From JBQTHP01 sp052389755 (GTDB lineage Bacteria > Pseudomonadota > Gammaproteobacteria > Steroidobacterales > Steroidobacteraceae): a DNA stretch of 38,111 nt. This document shows, in pieces, positions 23,039 to 31,910 of the stretch. A program made the translations under genes and the position numbers. The notes beneath the pieces were generated by a model that was not told the origin of the DNA, did not search any database, and was given only the letters and a program-made list of their open reading frames with translations. Every line of letters starts with the position of its first letter. Position 1 is the stretch's first letter. The DNA is taken from assembly GCA_052389755.1 (NCBI GenBank), contig JBQTHP010000139.1, positions 1 through 38,111 on the forward strand, in the 5' to 3' direction.

Positions 23039-24645
23039 GGGCCTGTAGCGCTCCCGGCGCGCGTATCGCCGGTTGTGTTCTACTGGGATTGCTCGCGGCC
23101 CTTCCGGGCCGCGAGCTTTCCGCGGCGGCCGAATCGGCCTCCGAGCTGATCGCGGCCGGCAATCGGGCATTCCGCGGCGGCAATCCCGAGGCCGCCATCG
23201 CGCTCTACGTCCGCGCGCAGGCACTCGGCGATACGAGCCCGCGCGTAAACTTCAATCTCGGTGTTGCGCACTATCGCGCGGGCGACTACGCACCCGCCGC
23301 GCGCGCCTTGCGTGTGGCCGCTCAGGACGCAAAGCTCGCACCGCTCGCATGGTACAACCTCGGGCTCGCGTATTGGGCGCAGGGCGATCGTCAGAGCGCT
23401 CGACCTTGCTTCGAATGGACCGAGCGGATGGCGCCGTCCGGCGCGCTCCGTGGACTTGCGACGAAGGCGCTGGATGCTCTCGCAGCCGGGCACGATGCGC
23501 CGCACGAGCGCCCGGAACCTCTCCTGAAGCCACGCGCCGGGCCATCCCTGCTCGCCGCCGTTCGATTCGGCGCGGACGATAACCCGTTGCGCACGCCGGA
23601 TTCGCCCTATGTCGATCTTGGCAGCGCCGGGCAGCCGGTCGTCACGCCGGCGCCGCGCTCGGGCAATTTCGTCGAGGCCGAGCTCTATGCGGCTTCGCTT
23701 TCCCGCACGCGGCACGGCACGGTCCTGCGCCGGGCATACGAGCTCGACGCCCGCACCTACCTGAACGACGAGGTCGGTGCGGCCGACGAGCATTCACACC
23801 GCCTGAGCTTCTCGAGCGACGGTGCATTCGGATCTCGGGGACATCGCCGCCTTCGCACCTTCACGTTCGTCGGTTCGCACGAGGAGGTCAACTTCGATCC
23901 GGACGACGGACTCGAGCGCGTCTCTTCGTCGGGTGAAGATCTGTCGGACCGGTTCTCCTACTACAACGCGGGCACTCGCTGGAATTTCGAGCATGCGCTC
24001 GGCCGCGCGATCGCCGGCGTTCGCGCCGAGGCGGAGATCCGCAGGTACGCGCGGGTCGACACCGTGAGCCAACACGACGGTACGCTCGCCCTCGCAGGCG
24101 CATACATCGAGTGGCCCATCGGAGAGGCTGTCCTCGTCACGACCGGGTTCGACCGTTACCGGCGCGACTATGACGAGCGCCCTGCGCGCGATCTTTCCGG
24201 CGCGCTGGTCGCCGGCAATCCGCTGCTCGTCTACGACTATCAGCGGCTGTCCGGCGGCGTGCGCTTCGATCTCGGGCGCCGCGGATACGTGCGCCTCACT
24301 GCGGACGCCACGGAGCGCACGGACGGCTTCGTCGGCTACAACGACTACGACCGCATCGGTGCGCGGATGCAATCCGCGTGGCGCGTATCTCCACGCGTGC
24401 GAATCGAGGCGGAAGTCGAGTATCGCGATTACGGCTACCCCAACGCCTTCGCCTTCGACGTGCCTGCCGGAGGCGCCCGCGCCATCGAACACGTGTCGGG
24501 CGAGATGGGCGTGGAGGTCGATCTGTGGCGTAACCTCTCGCTCTGGGCGGCCGCGCAGGCGCGCGAGGTGTCTTCGTCCGATCCGCGCTATGCCTATTCA
24601 CGCCGGCAGTTTCCCGTCGGACTGCAGTGGCGGGCAGGGCGTTGA
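23035..24645 (+). CDS. TPR plus outer-membrane beta-barrel protein
   Basis: A 536-residue precursor. A signal peptide (GCVLLGLLAALPGRELSAAA) is followed by tetratricopeptide repeats over about residues 37-150 (AGNRAFRGGNPEAAIALYVR, NFNLGVAHYRAGDYAPAARA, YNLGLAYWAQGDRQSARPCF). The remaining 360 residues show alternating strands and Tyr/Arg/Glu-rich turns (ELDARTYLNDE, EAEVEYRDYGYP, YSRRQFPVGLQW) typical of a monomeric barrel of about 14-16 strands. This periplasm-TPR-plus-barrel layout is seen in exopolysaccharide or adhesin-associated outer-membrane proteins. GTG 23035 overlaps the previous stop. It is probably the surface end of the sigma/anti-sigma/acidic-protein operon. Confidence 0.8.
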   Translation: MRACSAPGARIAGCVLLGLLAALPGRELSAAAESASELIAAGNRAFRGGNPEAAIALYVRAQALGDTSPRVNFNLGVAHYRAGDYAPAARALRVAAQDAKLAPLAWYNLGLAYWAQGDRQSARPCFEWTERMAPSGALRGLATKALDALAAGHDAPHERPEPLLKPRAGPSLLAAVRFGADDNPLRTPDSPYVDLGSAGQPVVTPAPRSGNFVEAELYAASLSRTRHGTVLRRAYELDARTYLNDEVGAADEHSHRLSFSSDGAFGSRGHRRLRTFTFVGSHEEVNFDPDDGLERVSSSGEDLSDRFSYYNAGTRWNFEHALGRAIAGVRAEAEIRRYARVDTVSQHDGTLALAGAYIEWPIGEAVLVTTGFDRYRRDYDERPARDLSGALVAGNPLLVYDYQRLSGGVRFDLGRRGYVRLTADATERTDGFVGYNDYDRIGARMQSAWRVSPRVRIEAEVEYRDYGYPNAFAFDVPAGGARAIEHVSGEMGVEVDLWRNLSLWAAAQAREVSSSDPRYAYSRRQFPVGLQWRAGR

Positions 24646-24688
24646 GAGCCAGCGCCCGTGACTGGTGTCTATCGGGTGTCAAATGGCA

Positions 24689-24734
24689 GGGTCAGGTGTG
24701 GAGGGTCGGATCCCTGATCCCGCCACCCTGACCC
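24689..24734. repeat. 46-base quasi-palindrome between convergent genes
   Basis: GGGTCAGG (24689-24696) and CCTGACCC (24727-24734) are perfect outer arms, and the interior is partly self-complementary around GGATCC at 24708-24713. It separates the plus-strand barrel gene from the 3' end of the minus-strand protease operon. It may be a bidirectional terminator without a U-tract, or a REP-type element; similar GGGTCAGG palindromes accompany REP elements in some proteobacteria, from memory. Confidence 0.45.
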
Positions 24735-24744
24735 CGATTGATAC

Positions 24745-27700
24745 CTACTGCACGCTGACCGTCACCTTCCCCGTGAGCGGGTTTACCGTGAACCGCAACA
24801 GGGTCGTGATCGAGCCCACCGACGACGGCGGTGCGCCACTGCCGGCGGGCGTTTTCGGCACCCGCGCCGACTGCGTACTCTCGATGCGGAAATCCTGGGC
24901 AACGCCGGCCCAGCCGATCACGCGGTAGAGGTACGGCCTGTTCGGCTCGATTGCCGCCGTCACCGTTTCGCTGGCGGTGGCGCTCGTCGACGATGCGAGG
25001 ACGCGGCCGTCCGCGTCGCGCAGCTCCAGATCCATATCGACGCCGGTGAGCGCCGAGGTCATGCTGCCGAACACGGCAAACGCGCCGTCGCGCGACGTAA
25101 ACGGCACGTCGACGTAGGTGACGCCGCTGGCGAGCTGCAGTCCGGTGTCGCTCGCCGGGACGATGCCGGTGAAGACATCCGTAAACGTCTTGGTGTCGAA
25201 ATTGGAGAAGTCGGGCGGCGGCTCAGGCTCGTAGCGCGTCGCCTGCGCCGGAGCGACGGTGACGCGCGCCGTCACCATCGCGTCGAACGTGAATAACTGA
25301 GTGTTTGCATTGTTGAACACCAGATGGCGCGGGTCGGATGTCTGTCCTGGCGCCAGGGATGGCCTGAAGAAGAAGCTCGCGGGAGCTCCCGCCTGTCCAG
25401 TTCCGCCGTTGTCGGAGTTCGCCACCGCGACGCTCGGGTTCGAGATGGACACGACGCGGAAGTCGATCGGCGTGTACATCCGGCCGTCGCCCCCCGCGCC
25501 GAGACTCTTGAGCCGCATATCGAGCTCAGTTCTGCCGCCTGCGAAGACAATGTTGCTGAAAGTCGAATTGACGCGGGACGTAACGTCGACGACGGCGGTG
25601 GGGCCACTGGATGGCGTGCTGTTCTCTGACACGCCGATCTGGCGGTTCCCGTTCACGCTCAGCGCGCGAACTGCGTACTCGAGACCGACCGGGTTTTTGA
25701 CGCCCCGCGGCACGAATCCGCCTTCGATGAATCCGTTGTCGAGATAGGACGTCTCGCTGCCTGCGACGTAGTCCACGTGGAAGAAGCCGTCGGTGCCGCC
25801 GTCCCCTTCGATGTACTCGCGGCCCGCAACCGGCCGATTCAAGCGCTGGTTCTCCCGACCGATCTCACGCTTGAGGACCTCGTAGGCGATGGCGCCGGTG
25901 ACCGGCTGCCAAGACACGCGATTCGAGCTGAGCGACGTGGGCGTTACGGTGACGCCCGTGGGCGCCGCCAGGCGTCCCTGCGAGGCCGTGAAGTCGGACA
26001 CTCTGGTCGAGATGGTCTGGCGGCCGCCCAGCGAGGCCGCGGCATTGACGCCGATCTCTCGCGCGGCAAACACCTGCTCGATGAGCGCGCGGTGCAACCC
26101 CGGCGCGTCCGGGTCGAGCGGATCCGACGGATAGAGCGCCGCGTCGGCGATGATGAGCGCGTCGCGGGCGCGCACGAACGTGTCGGGGTCGAACGTGCCG
26201 AGCACGTAGATCATCCCGAGCAGCAGCCGCTCCCACGTCTCCTTGCCGAGCGGGATGCTCACCGTCGGGTTGCCGGTGACCAGATCCGGCCGCACGAACG
26301 TGCCGCCCGTCTGGTACAGAAGCATGAGTTGCCGCAGGTCCCACGCGACCGCAGCGAAGATTTCGCCGTCGCGGTGCTCCTCGAAGCTCGCGCCGCCGGA
26401 GGTTCCGAGCTGCGAGTAGCCGAGGCCGGAGTCCGCGTGACGAATCCACTGTCGCAGATCCGGATTGCCGCCCAGACCGCGCGTGCGCTGGCGGAGCCTG
26501 AACCCGTTGACGACGTACGGTCCGAGCGCCGGATTCTCCGCCGCCGTGTACGCCCAGAGGTCGGCCTGCGCTTCGTTGAGGGCTCGCCCCTCCGGTACGT
26601 TGCGCAAGCCCGCGATGGGCGATGAGATCGAGTGCATGCCTTCGTGATACGGCACGCCGAAATCGACGGCGAGATCGTTGAACAGGAAGCCGTGCCCGTA
26701 GCTGGTCGGATTCACGACGACGGTCTGGCCGGCGACTCTCTGCGAAGCGCTGATCGAGAACGCGTTGTCGAGTCCCAGCAGCCGCTCGGCGAAGTTGGGG
26801 TCCGCCGGGTTGGTCGGTGGCGCCAACACGTTGGGAATGTGCACGTTGCCGATGAGCGGATTCGACTGGTTCGGATACGAATCCGGAAAGTCTCCCTGGC
26901 CGACCCGGCTGTGCCGCGCGTCACCCGCGACGTGCAGGTGATCGATGTATTCGAGCAGCGACGTGATGTAGAAGAACTGCGCGATCCCGTCCTGATGCTC
27001 GGCGGGCTCGGCGTTCGGGCCGACGTGATCCCGTTCGTTCGTGCGCGCCTCGAAGTTGGCCGGGTCGTCCGTTCTGAAATGCCAGGTGCCCTTGGCGGCT
27101 TGCGGGAACGGCAGCCGCGCGGCCAGCGCGTTTTCGATGTGCGCGTGCCGGCCGGTCAGCGTGCCGTTGGCGCCGGTGGCGACGTTCGTGTCGTCGAACT
27201 TCCGCAGCCTGACGCGAAGCTGTCCGAGCGGGACGCCGTCTGGCCCGACGCTGATGCGGCCCTCGTCGGCGAGCTCCGGCGTGATCGCGGGATGCGTCGG
27301 GTAGACGTCCGCGGTGAAGGGCAACGGCGCCTGCTGGTAGCGGACCATGTCCTCGCGGTACAGCACCGCCCCCGTCGAGGCGTCGATCTGGTAGTCGAAC
27401 AGGCCGAAGGGGTTGCGCGAGAACAGGGAGAAGCGGATGGCGAGTCGCGCGCCGCCGGGCGTCGGAAAGACGTTCAACTCCGGCTGGGGCGTTGCGACCG
27501 GTCCAAGCTGCGACGCGATCAGGTCCAGCGACGGGTTGAGCACCTCTGCCACGCCGTCGGCCCACGTCACGCGATGGCGAGCCAGGTCGCGCTCGGCCGC
27601 GGTGACGGCGGCGGCGCCGTCGAGCGCGGGGGAGGTGGCGAGCGACAGACCGGCAAGATACGGCCCCGAGACCATCTTGACCCGCCGTTCGCCGTCCATC

Positions 27701-28203
27701 ACGACGCCGATGCCGGCGTTTGCGACGGTGAGCCCGTTGTACGTCTGCCGGAAGAACAGCAGTTGGCCGCCGAGCGCCGGGACGCTTCGCTCGAGACGCA
27801 GCGTCCCCATGTCAGTCAGACCAAAGACGCCGGCGTTGGCGGCGAGGAAGGCGCGTGCGGCCGATTCGGGATCGAGCGAGGAGGACGGCGACGCAAAGTC
27901 GTAGATCGCGTCGATCGAGCCGGTGGCCTTGTCCCAGCGGGCCGTCACCGCCTGGTCACCCACGTTCTGCTTCAGGCGATCGAGCGCCCGAAGCTGCGCG
28001 GCCGACGGCCGACGTGTGACGAACGCAGTCAGATTGACGTCGAAGTCAGGGACCGGCTTGGCGGCTGGTTCCGTTGCAAGCGCGGCGTCCTGCGCGCGGA
28101 CGCTCGTGTTCGAGCTGAGCATGGCGCCTGCGAGCAGGGCAGCGGCGCACGCAGCGGTGCCGAAGCGCGTCATTCGCCGGCCGTTCCGATAAAAATGACT
28201 CAT
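24745..28203 (-). CDS. Large secreted M36 (fungalysin-type) metalloprotease
   Basis: A 1152-residue zinc protease. The signal peptide spans residues 11-37 (ACAAALLAGAMLSSNTSVRA). An FTP-type propeptide follows (about 60-290). The catalytic M36 domain has HEGMH at 520-524 (HExxH) and the third ligand Glu544 in NEAQADLWAY. A fibronectin III-like module (about 745-870, VTVTPTSLSSNRVSWQPVTG) and beta-sandwich C-terminal domains follow. It should be secreted as an inactive precursor and act on extracellular protein. It starts 49 bases after the second subtilase, with a GAGGAG site before ATG 28203. It is the last gene of a four-gene operon. The organism would need type II secretion or similar; none is in view. 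Confidence 0.9.
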   Translation of the reverse strand: MSHFYRNGRRMTRFGTAACAAALLAGAMLSSNTSVRAQDAALATEPAAKPVPDFDVNLTAFVTRRPSAAQLRALDRLKQNVGDQAVTARWDKATGSIDAIYDFASPSSSLDPESAARAFLAANAGVFGLTDMGTLRLERSVPALGGQLLFFRQTYNGLTVANAGIGVVMDGERRVKMVSGPYLAGLSLATSPALDGAAAVTAAERDLARHRVTWADGVAEVLNPSLDLIASQLGPVATPQPELNVFPTPGGARLAIRFSLFSRNPFGLFDYQIDASTGAVLYREDMVRYQQAPLPFTADVYPTHPAITPELADEGRISVGPDGVPLGQLRVRLRKFDDTNVATGANGTLTGRHAHIENALAARLPFPQAAKGTWHFRTDDPANFEARTNERDHVGPNAEPAEHQDGIAQFFYITSLLEYIDHLHVAGDARHSRVGQGDFPDSYPNQSNPLIGNVHIPNVLAPPTNPADPNFAERLLGLDNAFSISASQRVAGQTVVVNPTSYGHGFLFNDLAVDFGVPYHEGMHSISSPIAGLRNVPEGRALNEAQADLWAYTAAENPALGPYVVNGFRLRQRTRGLGGNPDLRQWIRHADSGLGYSQLGTSGGASFEEHRDGEIFAAVAWDLRQLMLLYQTGGTFVRPDLVTGNPTVSIPLGKETWERLLLGMIYVLGTFDPDTFVRARDALIIADAALYPSDPLDPDAPGLHRALIEQVFAAREIGVNAAASLGGRQTISTRVSDFTASQGRLAAPTGVTVTPTSLSSNRVSWQPVTGAIAYEVLKREIGRENQRLNRPVAGREYIEGDGGTDGFFHVDYVAGSETSYLDNGFIEGGFVPRGVKNPVGLEYAVRALSVNGNRQIGVSENSTPSSGPTAVVDVTSRVNSTFSNIVFAGGRTELDMRLKSLGAGGDGRMYTPIDFRVVSISNPSVAVANSDNGGTGQAGAPASFFFRPSLAPGQTSDPRHLVFNNANTQLFTFDAMVTARVTVAPAQATRYEPEPPPDFSNFDTKTFTDVFTGIVPASDTGLQLASGVTYVDVPFTSRDGAFAVFGSMTSALTGVDMDLELRDADGRVLASSTSATASETVTAAIEPNRPYLYRVIGWAGVAQDFRIESTQSARVPKTPAGSGAPPSSVGSITTLLRFTVNPLTGKVTVSVQ

Positions 28204-28252
28204 CGTCGTCTCCTCGTCGTTGCGTCGTGGAATCAGTCCCTACTCTCAGTCC

Positions 28253-30766
28253 CTACTCAACGCGGAACACCTGCGCGAACCGGTCGATCGTCGTCGCAAG
28301 CTTCGCGCGCGAGACCACGCTCGTCGGCTCGAAGCGCGGACCCGGTATGGCCTCGAAGCGGCCGGGCGCGATCTCGCGCACCTCGGCTGGAAACGTCTCG
28401 AGCAGTCCCTTGTCGATCGCGATCTGAACGTAGCCGCGCAGCGCAGCCGGAATCGCAGCGTTATCCGTCAGCGCCTGGCCGCCCGACATCACCGTCGTGT
28501 TGGCGAGCGCCTTCGCGTCGGCGTCGCGGCCGAGCGCACGCACGAACGCCACCGCCAGGTCGAGACGGGTCGTCGCACGGAGCGGATCGAACGCTGCGCC
28601 GCTCGCGCTCATCACGCCGTCCGGCGTGAAGCCGAAGTCGCGCAGCGTCGAGCCCTTCGCGGTCGCCGCCTCGGCGAAGGGACGCAGATCGCCGGCGACG
28701 TCGTTGAATCGCGGCGCCGCGGCAAGCGACTGCCTGAGCGGCACGGCGAGCGCCAGCGAGCGCGCGAAGTCTTCGCGCGTCACCGCGGCGTCGGGATGGA
28801 AGAAGCCGTCGGCGAGCACGTCGATGCGGCGGTCGGCCAGCATCGTCTCGATCCGCTTCTGATCGGGATGTCCGGCCAGATCGGGGACACCCGCGAGCGC
28901 CACGGCGAACTGCCGGATGACGCCGTCGACCCGTTCGGGGACGGCGATGCCGACCGGCGAGAGGATCGGCTGCCCGCCGATGATGACACCGCGCAGGCCG
29001 CGCACCTCGGCGATCCAGCGCCCGGCGACCGGTCGCTTGATCCGGATCCGCCGGTCCGTGGCATCCAGCACCGGCAGCGTGAGGCCCGAGGTGAACGTCG
29101 TGCCGTCCGGCGCGTGGAGCGTCAGCCCCATCGTGTTGCCCGCCTCGTCGGTCACCGGGTTGGTGCCGAAGTCGACCGCCACGTCGAGGATTCCCGCATC
29201 GGCAGTCACCGTGAACGCATGCGTGTTCGTGCTGTTCGGGCCCGGCGTCTGCGGTGTGAAATTGATCGTGAAGCGCTCCGCGTCGCCGAGCGGCGTGACG
29301 CTGACCTGGGCGTTGAAGGCCGGATGGTTGACGGCGCCGTACGGCTTCGTGCGGCTGAACACCTTGTCGACCGCGGCAAAGGCGTTCACGTATCCCGCGC
29401 CGACCTCGAACTCTTCGTAGCCCGGCATCGGCGTCGAGGTCTCGCGCAGAATCTGCTTGATCTCTTCGACCGACAGCGTGGGATCGGCGTCGAGCATCAG
29501 CGCGACGACACCCGCCACGTGCGGGCACGACATCGAGGTCCCGCTGATCTGCGTGTAGAACGGCAGAAACGCCGGAGGGATCTCGAGGTCGGCCGTGAGC
29601 CCGTTCGCGACGACGTTGGTCGCGGCCCGGGTCGACACGACGTCCGATGTGAAGCGGGAGGCATCGGACTCGAACTCTCGACCCGTGCCGGGCGCGACCA
29701 GCGTCGGCGCGTCGGAGTCATTGTTTGGATCGTTGTCCGTGAGCCGCTCCTCGGCCGGGGATCCTCGCGAGCTGAAGCCGACAAGACCGCCCTCCTTGGT
29801 GCCCGCTCCGACCGAGATCACCCACGGCGCCTTGCCGTAGATGTTGTGGGTCGCAACGCCCGGACCCGAGTTGCCCGCGGAAAACACGACGATGATGTTC
29901 TGCTCGACCGCGCGGCGGGTCGCGATGACCAGCGGATCGTCGGGATTGAACGCGCCGCGGCTGCCGAACGAGTTCGAGATGACGCGGATGTTGTAGAGAA
30001 ACTGGTTGGTGATCGCCCACTCGAAGCCGCCGACGGCGTTCAGGATGAAGAGGACGGCGCCCGATCCGGTCCCGATCAGGTTGACGCCCGGCGCGACGCC
30101 CGCGAACCGGCCCCCCGAGCTCTGTCCCGTGCCACCGACGATGCCGGCCACGTGCGTGCCGTGGCCGACGTGCGAATCGGTGTTCGGCACGTTTTCCAGT
30201 GTGAGGAGCGGCGTGAACCCGGCGAGCGTGTCGGTGTCGGTGAGGACCTGAACGTTCTGGATGACGTGGGCCGGGAACTTCAGATCCGCGTGAGTGCCGT
30301 CGATGCCGGAATCGTTCACGACGACCGAGAAATTGCCGCGCCCCGAGATGGGCAGGCCGCCGTTGGTTTTCGTGAACGCGCCGTCCGCGCGCAGCCGATC
30401 GACGCCGGTCAGCACGCGCGCCTCGTGCATGTCGTAGTAGAGCGCGTCGTTCGACCAGATCGACCGCACGGCCGTATGTGCCACAAGCGCACGCACCTGC
30501 CCAGCCGTCGCCGGCGTCGCCACCATGCCGAGGCTCGGCAGCGTGAGGCCCTTGGCGATTCCGATGCTGCGCAACGCATCGAGATGCGCCGCAGCCAGGC
30601 CGCTGGTGGTATTGAACGTGATGATGACCACACCCACCTCCTCGGCGCTGCCGGCGGTCGCCAGCGTGGAAGCGAGGGTCGGGCTGAGCGTGGCGGCGGG
30701 CGCAGCGGCGGCCGCCAGCGAGGCCATCATCACCATGAAGGTCAGGGTTGGAATTCTGCGACGCAT
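28253..30766 (-). CDS. Secreted S8 subtilase with C-terminal SLH-like repeats
   Basis: An 837-residue subtilisin-like serine protease. The signal peptide covers residues 1-23. The catalytic triad is Asp152 (VVNDSGIDGTHADL), His202 (GHGTHVAGIVGGTG) and Ser411 (ISGTSMSCPHVAG), with the oxyanion Asn in ISNSFGSRG. Beyond the catalytic domain lies a beta-sandwich, then about 200 C-terminal residues with SLH-like segments (FHPDAAVTREDFARSLALAV, SVVSRAKLATTIDRFAQVF) that could anchor it to the cell surface. ATG 30766 is used; it is 3 bases after the parvulin stop, and a GAGGAGC site lies within the parvulin 3' end. It is paralogous to the subtilase at 31911. Confidence 0.9.
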   Translation of the reverse strand: MRRRIPTLTFMVMMASLAAAAAPAATLSPTLASTLATAGSAEEVGVVIITFNTTSGLAAAHLDALRSIGIAKGLTLPSLGMVATPATAGQVRALVAHTAVRSIWSNDALYYDMHEARVLTGVDRLRADGAFTKTNGGLPISGRGNFSVVVNDSGIDGTHADLKFPAHVIQNVQVLTDTDTLAGFTPLLTLENVPNTDSHVGHGTHVAGIVGGTGQSSGGRFAGVAPGVNLIGTGSGAVLFILNAVGGFEWAITNQFLYNIRVISNSFGSRGAFNPDDPLVIATRRAVEQNIIVVFSAGNSGPGVATHNIYGKAPWVISVGAGTKEGGLVGFSSRGSPAEERLTDNDPNNDSDAPTLVAPGTGREFESDASRFTSDVVSTRAATNVVANGLTADLEIPPAFLPFYTQISGTSMSCPHVAGVVALMLDADPTLSVEEIKQILRETSTPMPGYEEFEVGAGYVNAFAAVDKVFSRTKPYGAVNHPAFNAQVSVTPLGDAERFTINFTPQTPGPNSTNTHAFTVTADAGILDVAVDFGTNPVTDEAGNTMGLTLHAPDGTTFTSGLTLPVLDATDRRIRIKRPVAGRWIAEVRGLRGVIIGGQPILSPVGIAVPERVDGVIRQFAVALAGVPDLAGHPDQKRIETMLADRRIDVLADGFFHPDAAVTREDFARSLALAVPLRQSLAAAPRFNDVAGDLRPFAEAATAKGSTLRDFGFTPDGVMSASGAAFDPLRATTRLDLAVAFVRALGRDADAKALANTTVMSGGQALTDNAAIPAALRGYVQIAIDKGLLETFPAEVREIAPGRFEAIPGPRFEPTSVVSRAKLATTIDRFAQVFRVE

Positions 30767-30768
30767 GA

Positions 30769-31887
30769 TCAGGATGCTCCTCTTCGCTGGCGCCCGGACG
30801 GTGAATCGGTCCGTGGCGCGTAGAACGGGTCGATCGCGATCGCGGCGCGCTGGCGCGCGTCCTTCAACCACTCCGCGAGATGGCGCGCGCGCTTCTCGGC
30901 CAGCAGCCGCTCGCGGATGGCCGGCGCCGCCTCGGCGAGCGTCCGCGTGCGCCGCGCCGACCGCGAGTGAAGCTTGATGACGTGGTAGCCGTACTCCGTC
31001 TCGACGACCGGGCTGACAGCGCCCGGAGTGAGCGCGAACGCTGCGTCGTCGAACCGGACGGTGTGCATGTGGCGGGTGAAGCTGCCCAGATCGCCGCCGC
31101 GCGCGCGGGACGCGGGGTCGTCCGACCAGCGCCGGGCCAGCTCGGTGAAGTCCGCGCCGGTAATCGCCTGCCGGCGCAGCTCGTCGGCGAGCTGGCGCCG
31201 GCGGTTCATCTCGTCGCGGACGGCCGCCGTTAACGCATCACTGCTCAACGCCTGTCGCGCAGCGAGCTCCCGGGCGATGAGCGCGGGACGCGCGCCGACC
31301 AGGATGTGCGAGGCGGTGACGCGTTCCGGCTCGATGAAGAGCGCGTCGCGCGAGGGGTTCGTCCGTTCGCGGAAATAGAACGCGCGCACGTCGCTGTCCG
31401 AGACGGTGACGTCGCTGGTGAGCGCGGTTTGCAGACGTTCGCCGTACAGCTCTTGCGCAATCGTTTGCAGGAAGGTCTGGTCCGTCAGCCCGTGCTCTCG
31501 CAGATAGGTGCGGTGGCGCTCCTCACCGCCCATCTGCACGACCCACCGCTCCTGGTGAGCCCCCAGATCGGACTCGGCAATCGACAAGCCACGGCGCCGC
31601 GCTTCGATCTCGATGAGCGTGCGATCGATCAGCTCCGCGACGATGCCGTTTTCGAGCAGCTCGATCTGGCGGCGTCCGTCCGGCGAGCCGGAATCGAGTC
31701 CGAGCGCCTCGATCCCGTTGTGCCGATACATGCGATAGAGCGTCGCGGGGATCGCGTTGCCCTCGACGCTGGCGACGATCGCCGGACCTGGGACGTCGCT
31801 GGCGCGTCGGCCGGCGACCGCACTGGCCGCGCCGCACAGATCGATGGCAATGACTGCCAGAACCACGAGCCGGAGGTTGCGACGCAT
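30769..31887 (-). CDS. Exported PpiC-type parvulin peptidyl-prolyl isomerase
   Basis: A 372-residue periplasmic foldase. The signal segment is residues 1-27 (NLRLVVLAVIAIDLCGAASA). A long helical chaperone-like domain (about 65-185) precedes the parvulin PPIase domain at about 188-308 (ERVTASHILVGARP, FTELARRWSDDPASRARGGD, LGSFTRHMHTV and YGYHVIKLHSRSA). The layout resembles SurA and PrsA. PrsA is known to be required for subtilase folding in Bacillus. Position between two subtilase genes, with a 23-base gap before and 2 bases after, suggests it serves these proteases. The start is ATG 31887, with AAGGA nine bases upstream. Confidence 0.9.
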   Translation of the reverse strand: MRRNLRLVVLAVIAIDLCGAASAVAGRRASDVPGPAIVASVEGNAIPATLYRMYRHNGIEALGLDSGSPDGRRQIELLENGIVAELIDRTLIEIEARRRGLSIAESDLGAHQERWVVQMGGEERHRTYLREHGLTDQTFLQTIAQELYGERLQTALTSDVTVSDSDVRAFYFRERTNPSRDALFIEPERVTASHILVGARPALIARELAARQALSSDALTAAVRDEMNRRRQLADELRRQAITGADFTELARRWSDDPASRARGGDLGSFTRHMHTVRFDDAAFALTPGAVSPVVETEYGYHVIKLHSRSARRTRTLAEAAPAIRERLLAEKRARHLAEWLKDARQRAAIAIDPFYAPRTDSPSGRQRRGAS

Positions 31888-31910
31888 CGTTTCGTGTCCT
31901 TCACGCACAC

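Noticed and set aside
26632..30823. Long plus-strand open frames opposite the protease genes
   Set aside because: They are Arg/Val-rich shadows of the M36 and subtilase coding strands; the minus-strand proteins have clear catalytic motifs.
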